Shown here: piece by piece, positions 15,498 through 24,189 of the stretch
Position numbering within the stretch: the first letter of the stretch is position 1
Layout: every line of letters begins with the position of its first letter
Assembly: GCA_015063795.1 (NCBI GenBank)
Contig: SVTL01000007.1
Coordinates: forward strand, 1 to 64,000
Direction of reading: 5' to 3'
DNA from: Oscillospiraceae bacterium
Lineage (GTDB): Bacteria > Bacillota > Clostridia > Oscillospirales > CAG-272
Length of the DNA stretch: 64,000 nucleotides
Made by a program: the position numbers and the translations under genes
Notes under the pieces: generated by a model
Told to the model about the DNA's origin: nothing
What the model saw: only the letters and a program-made list of their open reading frames with translations
The model's database searches: none

Positions 15498-16754
15498 TTA
15501 TCGGAGGAGAGAAGCGAGGGGTTCGATGTCGTTGATGTCAACCTCGGTCTGCTCGCTGGTCTGCATGTTTTTCAGCTGTGCCTTGCCGCTTTCGATCTCG
15601 CTGTCGCCTAAGATCAGCGTGAAGCGGGCGTGCTTTTTGTCGGCATATTTCATCTGCGCTTTCAGGCTTCTGCCGACCAGATCGGTCTCGGTGTAAAGCG
15701 CCTGCTTGCGGAGAGAGGAGACGATCTTGGCTGCCTTTTCCACGGCTGCGCTGCCCATGGGGGCGATGTAGAGGGCGGGAGCATTGTCCTCGGTGATCTC
15801 CACGCCGTTCAGCTTCATGGCGAGGATGAGACGGGTGATACCGGTGGCAAAGCCGATGCCGGGCAGGGAAGGACCGCCGATCTCGGAGATCAGCCCGTCG
15901 TAACGTCCGCCTCCGCAGATGGTGCTCTGAGCGCCGATGGAGGGGCAGATGAATTCGAACACGGTACGGGTGTAGTAATCGAGGCCGCGGACGATGCGGG
16001 TGTCGATGTCATAGGCAATGCCGTGGGCGTCAAGCAGCTTTTTCAGCGTTTCGAAGTGGTCGCGGCAGTCATCGCAGAGGTAGTCGAGCATGACGGGTGC
16101 GTCTTTGCCGATCTCGCCGCAGATGGGGCTCTTGCAGTCGAGAATACGCATGGGGTTGGTCTGCAGACGTCCCTTGCAGGTGTCGCAGAGCTGCTCCTGT
16201 CTGGCGGCGAAGTACTCCTTCAGCGCCGCATGATAGCGCGCACGGCATTCGGGGCATCCGATGGAGTTGATGTGAAGCTGAGCGTCCTTGATGCCCAGCG
16301 AGCGGATCAGCGTGTCGGCCAGCGCGATGACCTCAGCGTCGGCAGCAGGGTGAGCTGCGCCGAACATTTCGGTGCCGAACTGGAAAAACTCACGGCTGCG
16401 TCCCGCCTGGGGCTTTTCGTAGCGGAAGCAGTTGATGAGGTAAAAGAGCTTTTTGGGCATGGTGTCCGAGCAGAGACCGTTTTCGATCAGGCTGCGGGCC
16501 ACGCAGGCCGTTCCCTCGGGGCGGAGGGTGATGCTTCGTCCGTCGCGGTCGGTGAAGGAATACATCTCCTTCTGCACCACATCGGTGGTACCGCCCACAC
16601 CGCGGGAGAAGAGCTCGGTGGCTTCAAAGGTGGGGAAGCGGATCTCCTCAAACCCGAAGCGGGCCGAGATCTCGCGGGCTTTTTCTTCGATAAAGCGCCA
16701 TGTTGGCATTTCTGCGGGAAGGATATCCATCGTCCCGCGCATTTTCTGTATCAT
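15498..16754 (-). CDS. hisS: Histidine--tRNA ligase
   Basis: Class II synthetase of 418 residues starting MIQKMRGTMDILPAEMP; the frame is open further upstream but that part would precede the promoter. Motifs: FPTFEATELFSRGVGGTTDV, motif 2 as RPEGTACVAR and CFRYEKPQAGRSREFFQFG, the histidine A-box VRGLDYYTRTVFEF and motif 3 GGGRYDGLI with GIGFATGITRLI. A four-cysteine zinc-ribbon-like insertion (C..CR and CDTC) is visible in the middle. First gene of the hisS-aspS operon; no T-box is present in its short leader. Confidence 0.97.
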   Translation of the reverse strand: MIQKMRGTMDILPAEMPTWRFIEEKAREISARFGFEEIRFPTFEATELFSRGVGGTTDVVQKEMYSFTDRDGRSITLRPEGTACVARSLIENGLCSDTMPKKLFYLINCFRYEKPQAGRSREFFQFGTEMFGAAHPAADAEVIALADTLIRSLGIKDAQLHINSIGCPECRARYHAALKEYFAARQEQLCDTCKGRLQTNPMRILDCKSPICGEIGKDAPVMLDYLCDDCRDHFETLKKLLDAHGIAYDIDTRIVRGLDYYTRTVFEFICPSIGAQSTICGGGRYDGLISEIGGPSLPGIGFATGITRLILAMKLNGVEITEDNAPALYIAPMGSAAVEKAAKIVSSLRKQALYTETDLVGRSLKAQMKYADKKHARFTLILGDSEIESGKAQLKNMQTSEQTEVDINDIEPLASLLR

Positions 16755-16788
16755 AAAAACGTCCGTCCTTGTTCTTGATTTATCTTTT

Positions 16789-16817
16789 ATTTTACCACAC
16801 CGTTCGGTAAATTTCAA
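16789..16817 (-). promoter_or_regulatory. Vegetative promoter for hisS-aspS
   Basis: On the minus strand TTGAAA and TAAAAT are 17 bases apart; the transcript would begin about 30 bases before the hisS start codon. Confidence 0.75.
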
Positions 16818-16875
16818 GAGATTCGGAAAACAATTCCATCGTTATTGAAAAGATTTTGATAAAAAAGGCGGTGAA

Positions 16876-16901
16876 AAAGCGAAAAAGCCGCTTTGAGCGG
16901 C
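16876..16901 (-). terminator. Terminator after the TSUP transporter pair
   Basis: On the minus strand GCCGCT, CAA, AGCGGC is a tight hairpin followed by TTTTTCGCTTTTT. Confidence 0.75.
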
Positions 16902-16913
16902 GGACAGGATGCG

Positions 16914-17282
16914 CTATGGTTCCTTCTTTTTCTTTTTGAACAGCGTCAAAAGCCCCGACACGATCAAAAGCCAGCCGAAGATGCGCTTCACCCAAACAGG
17001 ATCGATGGCCTTGAGAAGCGCAAAGCCGAGGAGGATGCCGACCGCACCGCAGAGCGAGACGATCGCGGCGAGTCGAAGACGGATCCGTCCCTTTTTGCCG
17101 TTGACGGCGGAGGCGGCCGCTGAGGAGAAAATGAAAAAAAGAAGGTTGGTGCCCTGCAGCATCAGATGGGGTTGGCTTGTGACCGCCGAGAGGTAGATGA
17201 CAAGCAGTCCGCCCCCTCCGATGCCAAGCCCCGACAGCGCGGCGATGAGCGCGGGGACGAGCCCTTCAAGCAGAAGCATCAT
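16914..17282 (-). CDS. TSUP-family transporter half (TauE/SafE), second gene
   Basis: A 122-residue, four-helix membrane protein with GLGIGGGGLLVIYLSAV and a second hydrophobic half ending in a Lys-rich tail (KKKKKEP). It starts at 17282, overlapping the TGA of the upstream TSUP gene (ATGA). Full-length TauE/SafE proteins have about 250 residues and two repeats; here each repeat is a separate gene, so the pair probably forms a heterodimeric anion or sulfonate exporter. The reading frame continues upstream over the first gene, but that part is an out-of-frame shadow. Confidence 0.8.
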   Translation of the reverse strand: MMLLLEGLVPALIAALSGLGIGGGGLLVIYLSAVTSQPHLMLQGTNLLFFIFSSAAASAVNGKKGRIRLRLAAIVSLCGAVGILLGFALLKAIDPVWVKRIFGWLLIVSGLLTLFKKKKKEP

Positions 17283-17635
17283 GCCATCACCATGCGGATG
17301 CCGCTGTACAACACCATGCAGGCGAAGAGCTTTTGAAGGAGCGAGGGCTTGATTTTTCCGAGCAGCAGAGCGCCGACCGCTCCTCCGACGGCGGCAGGGA
17401 CAAAGACCTGCGAGGAGAAGGAAAGATCGATCATCCCCTCCTTGAAATAGAGCACGGCGGTGAGCAGCGACATCAGAAAAATGCAGAAAACGGTGGTGGC
17501 AAAGACCTCGGTCTTCGACAGCGAAGGAATGCGCGAGAGCAGGAAGACCAGAACGATACCGCCGCCCGTACCGAGAAGACCGTTGAAAAAGCCGCCCAAA
17601 AGGGCGAAAAAGAGGATAAAAAGAAGGTTTCTCAC
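17279..17635 (-). CDS. TSUP-family transporter half (TauE/SafE), first gene
   Basis: A 118-residue membrane protein with the TSUP signature LLGGFFNGLLGTGGGIVLV and a second glycine-rich helix (AAVGGAVGALLLGKI). The start is GTG 17635 with TTTGGAG eight bases before. Its 3' end overlaps the next TSUP half by 4 bases. TSUP proteins move small organic or sulfur anions across the membrane; substrate cannot be told here. The gene is transcribed divergently from uppP from a promoter that shares hexamers with the uppP promoter. Confidence 0.82.
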   Translation of the reverse strand: MRNLLFILFFALLGGFFNGLLGTGGGIVLVFLLSRIPSLSKTEVFATTVFCIFLMSLLTAVLYFKEGMIDLSFSSQVFVPAAVGGAVGALLLGKIKPSLLQKLFACMVLYSGIRMVMA

Positions 17636-17655
17636 GAAAGTTGCTCCAAAATTCT

Positions 17656-17685
17656 ATTGTATTTTTGATAAAAATATGGTACAAT
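17656..17685. promoter_or_regulatory. Mirror-image divergent promoters (TSUP pair / uppP)
   Basis: Plus strand: TTGTAT (17657-17662), 17 bases, TACAAT (17680-17685). Minus strand: TTGTAC (17684-17679), 17 bases, TACAAT (17661-17656). The -10 of each promoter overlaps the -35 of the other, so polymerase can bind in only one direction at a time. Confidence 0.65.
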
Positions 17686-17772
17686 GATTAAATAAGGAAT
17701 AGAATGAAACGTAAAAGCAGGGCTCGGAGAGACCAGACATGGGACGTCCGGGCGAAAAAGGAGTGTTGCGTT

Positions 17773-18606
17773 TTGAATATAGTATCCGCTGTTCTGTTCG
17801 GTATCATGCAGGGCATCGCCGAATTTCTCCCCATCTCCAGCTCGGGGCATCTGGCCATCCTGCACAGCTTTTTTGATATCGGCTTTGACAGCACGCTGAC
17901 CTTTGATGTGATGCTCCATCTGGGAACGCTGATCGCGGTGGTCATCGTCTATTTCCGCGACCTCTGTGCGCTGGTCCCTGCCGCCTTTTCGCTGCTGGGC
18001 AAGGTGTTCAGGAAAAAGTGGAAGCTGGCCGACTATACCGTCGATGAGCGGCTGGTGCTCTTTCTTGTCATCGCCTGCCTGCCTCTGATCGCGGCCGCGT
18101 TTATCAACGACTATGTGGAGATCCTCAGCAGCTACACCAAGGTGGTGGGCGGCATTCTGATTGTCAACGGCTTTGTTCTGTTCGTGTCCGACCGCATCGG
18201 CAAGGGGGGCAAAAACGTGGAAAAGACCACGCCTCTGAATGCTTTTCTGGTCGGTTTGTGCCAGATGTGCGCCATCCTGCCCGGACTTTCCCGCTCGGGC
18301 TCAACCATCACGGGCGGTCTTCTGCAGGGCTTTGACCGCGACTACGCCGTGAAGTTTTCCTTCCTGCTGTCCATTCCCGCCATTGTGGGCGCCAACATCT
18401 TCGTGCTGCCCGATATGCTCGACGAGATCGCCGCTGCCCCCGCCCCCTCCGAGCTTCTTCTGCCTGCGCTGGTCGGCATTGTGTCGGCTATGCTGGCCGG
18501 CATCGCCGCGATGAAGCTGCTCGTTTACATTTCCAAGCATTCCAACTTCCGCCTGTTCGGCTATTACTGCATTGCAGTCGGCCTGCTGACGGTGATCTTC
18601 GGATAA
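17773..18606 (+). CDS. uppP: Undecaprenyl-diphosphate phosphatase (UppP/BacA)
   Basis: Integral membrane enzyme that recycles the peptidoglycan carrier lipid by removing one phosphate from undecaprenyl diphosphate; it can confer bacitracin tolerance. Both active-site motifs are present: GIAEFLPISSSGHLAI and PGLSRSGSTITGGL. TTG 17773 is chosen because AAAGGAG lies 8 bases before it and it gives the usual 277 residues. An in-frame ATG at 17704 would add 23 basic residues and lies only about 12 bases after the predicted transcription start. First gene of the operon that runs to mltG. Confidence 0.95.
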   Translation: MNIVSAVLFGIMQGIAEFLPISSSGHLAILHSFFDIGFDSTLTFDVMLHLGTLIAVVIVYFRDLCALVPAAFSLLGKVFRKKWKLADYTVDERLVLFLVIACLPLIAAAFINDYVEILSSYTKVVGGILIVNGFVLFVSDRIGKGGKNVEKTTPLNAFLVGLCQMCAILPGLSRSGSTITGGLLQGFDRDYAVKFSFLLSIPAIVGANIFVLPDMLDEIAAAPAPSELLLPALVGIVSAMLAGIAAMKLLVYISKHSNFRLFGYYCIAVGLLTVIFG

Positions 18607-18627
18607 AGACAAGGAGACGCAAGCACC

Positions 18628-21366
18628 ATGCCTCAGAAAAAAACAACAACCGAAGCGAAGAAAAAGAGCGCGTCGGCTCCCGAGAAGAAGACGGCCGCGA
18701 AAAAAACGGCTCCTGCCAAAAAGGAGACGTCTGTTAAACATGCAACGGCCGCGATGCCGCTCAAGGAGAAAAAAGCGCCGAACCCCGACAGCGTGTTCAA
18801 CCGCGTGATGCCCTATATTCTCATGATTGTGGCGCTGTTTGTCGCCGTCTGCTTCTTGATGAGCGGTATGACAGGCAGTGTGGGCGGCGCCATCCGCATC
18901 GTGCTGTACGGCCTGTTTTCCACCGCCGCCTGGTTTGTGCCGGTGGTGATCGCCATTGAGGCGGTCTGCTGGAAGAAGGACGTGGAGCGAGGAGAGGTCA
19001 CCTCCAAGTGGATCTTCGCGCTGGTGGTGGTCACCTTCATCGCCGTGCTGATGCACGTGTTCTATGTGCAGTCCAACGGCATTCCCTCCGGCGAAGTCAG
19101 CTTCAATGTCAAAGAACTGTGGCAGATGGGCATCGGCTCAGAGGAGGTCTCCCGCATGGGCGGAGGCGTTCTGGGCGGATTGATCGCCGCTCTTCTGCTG
19201 CGTCTGATCGGCATCGCGGGCACGCTGATCGTGTCCATCGCGCTGCTGTTTACCTTCACGGTCTTTCTCTTCGGCCTCACCCCCCGTGCGCTGGGCATTT
19301 ACATCGCTTACTATTTCCACAAGAAGCGTGAGGAGAGTGCGAAAAAGCGCGCCGAGGAGAACGAGCGTCTGAAGCCCTATTATACGCCTGTCCGCCGCGA
19401 CAAGGATTGGGACGAGCCGACAAGCGATTCCGGGCATGAAACGGCGGAGGAGCCTGCCGCAAAGGACAAGCCCAAAAAGAAAAAGCCGGTCGACCGCATC
19501 GATACGCTGGAGGAGCCGGAGGACCTGCCCCCCTTTGATATCGACGTGGATCCCTTTGAGGAAAAAGAGGAGGAGGAAGAAACAGAGCCGCTTCCCGCCT
19601 CGGATTATACGCCCGCTTCTCCCATCGCCGAGTTTATTCCCATGGAGGAGGAGCCTGAGGTCCGCAACGAGCTGAAGGAGGTCTTCGGCGGCGAGCGCAG
19701 ACAGAGCATTCCCGCAACGGCGGCTGCATCGGCTGTTCCTTCCGCAGCGGAGGCGGCGGTGTCGGCTGTTCCCGATGCGGCCGAGCTGGAGCTGATGGTG
19801 GAGCGCAAGAGACTGTCCGAGCTTGAAGCGGAAAAGAAGGAAGCGGAAAATGCTCCCGAGGAAAAGGAGCCTGTCCGCGAATATGTCTTCCCCCCCATCA
19901 GCCTTCTGAACATCAAAAACGAGCCGCAGAATGTGGACATCAGCGAGGAGCTGCACAAAAACGCCGTGAAGCTGGTGGAAACGCTGGCCAGCTTTAAGGT
20001 GCGAACCCGCGTGGTCAACGTGTCGCGAGGCCCCACGGTCACACGGTATGAGCTGGTTCCCGAGGAGGGCATCCGCGTTCGCTCCATCGCCAACCTGGTG
20101 GACGATATCGCGCTGAATCTGGCCACCACGGGCGTGCGCATCGAGGCGCCGATCCCCGGCAAGAGCGCGGTGGGCATTGAGGTGCCGAACCGCATCAAGG
20201 AGACGGTGTATCTGCGCGAGCTGATCGAGAAAACAACGTTCAAGCAGGCGGCAAGCAGGCTGAACGTGGTCTTGGGCAAAAGCGTGGCCGGCGAGCCGAT
20301 CTATCTGGACATCGCCAAAATGCCCCACCTGCTGATCGCGGGTGCCACGGGTATGGGCAAATCGGTGTGCATCAACACCATGATCATCAGCCTTCTCTAC
20401 AAAGCCACCCCCGATGAGGTGAAGATGATCCTCATCGACCCGAAAAAGGTCGAGTTCAGCATGTACAACGGCATTCCCCATCTGCTGGTGCCGGTGGTGA
20501 GCGATCCGAAGAAGGCGGCCGGCTCTCTGCACTGGGCGGTCAACGAGATGGAGCGCCGCTTTGAAATGATCGAGGACGTGGGCGTCCGCGATGTGATGAG
20601 CTACAACAAGATCACCGAGGGGGATCCCGAAAAAGAGAGACTTCCCCAGATCGTCATCGTCATCGACGAGCTGGCCGATCTGATGATGACCGCTCCCGAC
20701 GACGTGGAGGATTCCATCTGCCGTCTGGCACAGAAGGCGAGAGCGGCGGGTATGCATCTGGTCATCGGTACCCAGCGTCCGTCGGTGGACGTGGTCACAG
20801 GTCTGATCAAGGCCAACGTGCCGTCCCGTATCGCCTGCACCATGGCCTCGCAGGTGGACTCCCGTACCATTCTGGACGTGGCGGGTGCGGAAAAGCTGAT
20901 CGGTAAGGGCGATATGCTCTATTCCCCCGTCGGCTTCAACAAGCCCATGCGTGTGCAGGGTGCGTTCGTCAGCGACTCCGAGGTGGAGAGCGTGGTGCAG
21001 TTCCTGAAGAGTGCCTGCGGCACCTGCGAATACAACGACGATGTGATGGCGCAGATCGACAAGGAAGCCGCTCGCTGCGGCATGGGCAAGAAGGGAAGCG
21101 GAGCATCGCCGGATATGGACGATGAGGACATGGAGAGCGATCCCATGCTCCGCCCGGCTCTGGAGCTGGCCGTGGAAAGCGGCAAGATCTCCACCAGCCT
21201 GATCCAGCGGCGTCTCTCTCTCGGCTATGGTCGTGCGGCCAAGCTGATCGATAAAATGCAGATCTTAGGATATGTCAGCCCTCCCGACGGTCAGAAGCCG
21301 CGGACGGTGCTGATCACAAAGCAGCAGTACATGGAAATGGTGCTGAAAAAAGACGATTTTGAGTGA
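18628..21366 (+). CDS. DNA translocase FtsK/SpoIIIE
   Basis: A 912-residue membrane-anchored ATPase that pumps chromosome DNA through the division or sporulation septum. A Lys/Ala-rich N-terminus (1-55) precedes four TM helices (about 55-225). An acidic Glu/Pro-rich linker (about 240-400) leads to the alpha/beta motor: Walker A GATGMGKS at about 572-579, Walker B IVIVIDELADLMM at about 674-686, and GTQRPSVDVVTGLIKANVPS. The final 65 residues are the winged-helix gamma domain (SLIQRRLSLGYGRAAKLID) that reads KOPS/SRS orientation sequences. In spore formers such a protein may act as SpoIIIE, FtsK or both. It sits 21 bases after uppP. Confidence 0.95.
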   Translation: MPQKKTTTEAKKKSASAPEKKTAAKKTAPAKKETSVKHATAAMPLKEKKAPNPDSVFNRVMPYILMIVALFVAVCFLMSGMTGSVGGAIRIVLYGLFSTAAWFVPVVIAIEAVCWKKDVERGEVTSKWIFALVVVTFIAVLMHVFYVQSNGIPSGEVSFNVKELWQMGIGSEEVSRMGGGVLGGLIAALLLRLIGIAGTLIVSIALLFTFTVFLFGLTPRALGIYIAYYFHKKREESAKKRAEENERLKPYYTPVRRDKDWDEPTSDSGHETAEEPAAKDKPKKKKPVDRIDTLEEPEDLPPFDIDVDPFEEKEEEEETEPLPASDYTPASPIAEFIPMEEEPEVRNELKEVFGGERRQSIPATAAASAVPSAAEAAVSAVPDAAELELMVERKRLSELEAEKKEAENAPEEKEPVREYVFPPISLLNIKNEPQNVDISEELHKNAVKLVETLASFKVRTRVVNVSRGPTVTRYELVPEEGIRVRSIANLVDDIALNLATTGVRIEAPIPGKSAVGIEVPNRIKETVYLRELIEKTTFKQAASRLNVVLGKSVAGEPIYLDIAKMPHLLIAGATGMGKSVCINTMIISLLYKATPDEVKMILIDPKKVEFSMYNGIPHLLVPVVSDPKKAAGSLHWAVNEMERRFEMIEDVGVRDVMSYNKITEGDPEKERLPQIVIVIDELADLMMTAPDDVEDSICRLAQKARAAGMHLVIGTQRPSVDVVTGLIKANVPSRIACTMASQVDSRTILDVAGAEKLIGKGDMLYSPVGFNKPMRVQGAFVSDSEVESVVQFLKSACGTCEYNDDVMAQIDKEAARCGMGKKGSGASPDMDDEDMESDPMLRPALELAVESGKISTSLIQRRLSLGYGRAAKLIDKMQILGYVSPPDGQKPRTVLITKQQYMEMVLKKDDFE

Positions 21367-21377
21367 GGTATCGGCAT

Positions 21378-22067
21378 ATGTCATTCTTTCTTGCCATCGA
21401 CGGGCTGGACGGCTCGGGAAAAGAAACGCAGTCGCTTCTGCTGAAGGAGGCGCTGGAGAAAAGAGGACAGTCTGTCCGCATGCTCTCCTTCCCCGATTAT
21501 GAAAGCGATTCCTCCTTCCTTGTGCGGATGTATCTGTCGGGGAAGCTGGGGGATGATCCCAAGGCCACCAATGCCTATGCCGCCTCCACCTTTTTCGCCT
21601 GCGACCGCTATGTCAGCTTCCGTACCGACTGGCAGCGCGACTACCAAACGCCCGGAAAGATCCTCATCGCCAACCGATACACCACCGCCAACGCGGTCCA
21701 TCAGCTGTCCAAGCTTCCGCGGGGCGAATGGGACTCCTTTCTCGATTGGCTGTGGGAGTATGAATACGAAAAGCTGGGCATCCCGGCTCCCGACCGCGTG
21801 ATCTATCTGGAGCTGAAGCCTGAGCTTTCCATGAAGCTGATCCAGTCGCGGTGCGAGAAAACGGGCGTGAGCAAGGACATTCACGAAAAGGATCCCGATC
21901 ATCTGAAACGAAGCTACGAAGCGGCTTTGTATGCAAGCGAAAAATGGGAGTGGACGCGCATCCGCTGTTATGAGGGCGATGCCATCCGTTCCCGAGAACA
22001 GATCCACAAAGAGATCATGGACAAGCTGGGCTATGACCGCCCGATGCCGTCTCTGACGCTCGATTGA
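21378..22067 (+). CDS. Thymidylate kinase-like P-loop kinase
   Basis: A 229-residue dTMP kinase family protein with P-loop IDGLDGSGKETQ, the substrate-region segment FFACDRYVSF, RYTTANAVHQ and a late YLELKPELSM block. The residue after the P-loop lysine is Glu where Ser/Thr is canonical, with Thr one place later. ATG 21378 has GTGAGGT eight bases before; a GTG at 21363 overlaps the ftsK stop but has no ribosome-binding site. It probably makes dTDP for DNA synthesis. Members of this clostridial subgroup are longer and diverged from classical Tmk. Confidence 0.85.
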   Translation: MSFFLAIDGLDGSGKETQSLLLKEALEKRGQSVRMLSFPDYESDSSFLVRMYLSGKLGDDPKATNAYAASTFFACDRYVSFRTDWQRDYQTPGKILIANRYTTANAVHQLSKLPRGEWDSFLDWLWEYEYEKLGIPAPDRVIYLELKPELSMKLIQSRCEKTGVSKDIHEKDPDHLKRSYEAALYASEKWEWTRIRCYEGDAIRSREQIHKEIMDKLGYDRPMPSLTLD

Positions 22068-22098
22068 TCCCGAAAACGCGGGAGAAAGGACAAACCAC

Positions 22099-22644
22099 AT
22101 GATCTATCTGATGCTGGCAAACGGCTTTGAAGAAAGCGAAGCGCTGGTGAGCTGGGATATGCTCCTGCGCGCAGGAAACGAGGTCAAGCTGGTCTCGATC
22201 ACCGATTCGCTGACCGTGCAGGGAACTCACGGTCTGGAAACGCAGGCGGATATGACCGTTATTCAGGCGCTTGCTCTGCAGGAAAAGGCGCAGGCCATCG
22301 TTCTGCCCGGCGGACTTCCCGGTGCGGACAACCTGTATGAGAGCGGGGACTGCCGCCGTCTGATCGAGCGCGTGTACGGCGACGGCGGACTGATGTGCGC
22401 CATCTGCGCCGCCCCCTCGGTGTATGGCAGAATGGGGCTTCTCCGCGGCGTGAAGGCTACCTGCTATCCCTCCTTTGAGCGCTTTTTGGAGGGTGCTGTG
22501 TTCACCGATGAGAGGGTGACGCTTGACGGACGCTTCCTGACTGCAAAGGCCATGGGCTGTACGGCAGAGTTTGCTTTGGAGGCCATCCGTGTTCTCAACG
22601 GCGAGCAGACGGCAGAACGTGTCAAAAACAGCATCTTTATGTGA
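22099..22644 (+). CDS. DJ-1/PfpI family protein
   Basis: A 181-residue class I glutamine-amidotransferase-like protein. The N-terminal ANGFEESEALVSWDMLLRAG provides the conserved Glu, IVLPGGLPGADNL follows, and ICAAP holds the nucleophile-elbow cysteine (residue about 103). MGCTAEFALEAI near the end is typical of the YajL/ThiJ/DJ-1 branch. Family members act as chaperones or deglycases; the exact reaction is uncertain. Operon member with 31- and 13-base gaps on either side. Confidence 0.9.
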   Translation: MIYLMLANGFEESEALVSWDMLLRAGNEVKLVSITDSLTVQGTHGLETQADMTVIQALALQEKAQAIVLPGGLPGADNLYESGDCRRLIERVYGDGGLMCAICAAPSVYGRMGLLRGVKATCYPSFERFLEGAVFTDERVTLDGRFLTAKAMGCTAEFALEAIRVLNGEQTAERVKNSIFM

Positions 22645-22657
22645 AAGGATCCTCAGC

Positions 22658-23248
22658 ATGCCGGACATAATAACAGTAAAAAAGGCACTCCGACAGGATT
22701 ATATCCAGAAAAGAAAAGCCATTCCCGCCGAGAAAAAGGCGGCGGCTGAAAAAAAGATGATCGCCCTCTTCCGCTCGCTGATCTCCTATCGGTATTCCGA
22801 TGTGCTCATGCTCTATTATCCGCTGAACAGCGAGATCGATCCTCTGCCCTTGGCGGAGGCGGCATGGAAGGAGGGGAAAACCGTGGCCTTTCCCAGATGC
22901 GGAGAGGACCATCGGATGGATTTTCGCATCGTTACGTCGCTGTGTGAGGATTTTGAAAGCGGAATGTACGGTCTTCACGAGCCAAAGGAGACCTGCCCGA
23001 TCCTGGATCCGGAAAAGGATGGGCGGTCGAAGATCTGCGTGATCCCCGCTGTGGTCTACGATCGGGAGGGTTACCGTCTCGGCTACGGCAAGGGCTATTA
23101 CGACCGCTATCTCAGCGGCTTTGCGGGGATGAAGGTGGGCTTTGCCTATGAGGAGCTCATCCTCGACCGCATCCCCCGCGGACGGTACGATCTGGCCGTT
23201 GACCTGCTGATCAGCGAAAAGGGGGTTCACAATCTCCATGCGCATTAA
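22658..23248 (+). CDS. 5-formyltetrahydrofolate cyclo-ligase
   Basis: It converts 5-formyl-THF to 5,10-methenyl-THF with ATP, salvaging the folate storage form. ATG 22658, after GAAAGG, gives 196 residues starting MPDIITVKKALRQDYIQKRKAI, the usual N-terminal substrate-binding start; the frame open to 22571 is inside the DJ-1 gene. The diagnostic C-terminal motif GYRLGYGKGYYDRYL is present, as is the middle segment LMLYYPLNSEIDP. Its 3' end overlaps the CPBP gene by 11 bases. Confidence 0.94.
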   Translation: MPDIITVKKALRQDYIQKRKAIPAEKKAAAEKKMIALFRSLISYRYSDVLMLYYPLNSEIDPLPLAEAAWKEGKTVAFPRCGEDHRMDFRIVTSLCEDFESGMYGLHEPKETCPILDPEKDGRSKICVIPAVVYDREGYRLGYGKGYYDRYLSGFAGMKVGFAYEELILDRIPRGRYDLAVDLLISEKGVHNLHAH

Positions 23249-24146
23249 AAGCACGATCACAGCGCCTCTGCTGGTGCTGCTGGTGTATGTTCTTCTGATC
23301 CTGTCCCGCCTGCTGGATCTGAACATCCTGCAAAGCGGCGACAATGTCTATCTGACCATGATCGTCCTGCAGCTGCTGATTTTGGTCCTGCCCGCCTTCT
23401 TCTATTGCAAGCTGAAGGGCGAGGGCTTTGCGGGAAAGCTGAGGCTGAAGCTGTTTGCTCCGCGCAAGTGGCTGACCGTTTTCTATGCCTTCGGCGTTCT
23501 GGTCTGCGGAAGCGCGCTGATCAATCTGGGTATGCATTACCTGTTCGGCGTGCAGTCCACGGTGGATTACAGTGCCATTCCGAGCGGTTCGCCCAACCTG
23601 CTGTCGATTTTGTATGTGGCCGTCACCTTTGCGGTGGTTCCCGCCTTTGCCGAGGAATTCCTCTTCCGCGGCGTGTTTTTGGCCGAGTATGCACCAAACG
23701 GAAGCATCACCGCTGCTTTGGTGTCGGCTCTGCTGTTCGCCATGGTCCACTTCAATGCCCGCGGCGCTTTGGTCTATTTCTTCGGCGGTCTTGTCTTCGC
23801 CTTTGTCACCTATGTGACCGATTCGCTCCTCTGCTCGATGCTTCTGCATATGCTGTACAACCTGTTCGGCATATTCCTTGAGGGGTATGTGTGGTCGCTG
23901 ATCATGAAGCCAAACAGTCTGGTCTTCTTCCTCTTTACGGTGACGACGCTATTCTTTGTTTTCCTGCTTCTGGCCCTGCATGATGCGGAGCGTTTGTACT
24001 ACATCCGCGGGGTACGGGGCGATCCCTCGCCTCCCGAGGAGAAGCGCGCGTATTACGGAACGCGGGCTTTGAGCGACGGGCTCTTTTCCCCCGGGGTGCT
24101 GGCCTGCATTCTCTTTTTTCTCATTGTGGTGGTCGTTCAGGCCTGA
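23238..24146 (+). CDS. CPBP family intramembrane glutamic endopeptidase
   Basis: A 302-residue polytopic membrane protein with about eight helices. It carries the Abi/CPBP (type II CAAX protease) motifs: AEEFLFRGVF with catalytic Glu at 139-140, AMVHFN with the catalytic-region His, and a third conserved block near LLHMLYN. Bacterial members process membrane proteins or peptides; no substrate can be named. It lies inside an envelope operon, overlapping the upstream gene by 11 bases, with mltG next. Confidence 0.9.
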   Translation: MRIKSTITAPLLVLLVYVLLILSRLLDLNILQSGDNVYLTMIVLQLLILVLPAFFYCKLKGEGFAGKLRLKLFAPRKWLTVFYAFGVLVCGSALINLGMHYLFGVQSTVDYSAIPSGSPNLLSILYVAVTFAVVPAFAEEFLFRGVFLAEYAPNGSITAALVSALLFAMVHFNARGALVYFFGGLVFAFVTYVTDSLLCSMLLHMLYNLFGIFLEGYVWSLIMKPNSLVFFLFTVTTLFFVFLLLALHDAERLYYIRGVRGDPSPPEEKRAYYGTRALSDGLFSPGVLACILFFLIVVVVQA

Positions 24147-24189
24147 CCGCCAAGCCGTTTAAACCGATGAAATGAAAGGCAATTCTGAC

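Noticed and set aside
17704..17772. N-terminal extension of UppP from ATG 17704
   Set aside because: It adds a basic 23-residue segment not typical of UppP and would begin only about 12 bases from the predicted transcript start; TTG 17773 has the better ribosome-binding site.
19138..20757. 539-codon minus-strand open frame opposite ftsK
   Set aside because: A shadow of a GC-rich coding strand; His/Gln/Val-rich with no start signal or family motif. Similar long antisense frames opposite aspS (13963-15345), hisS (15630-16778), the acyl-CoA ligase and the SLH gene were rejected for the same reason.
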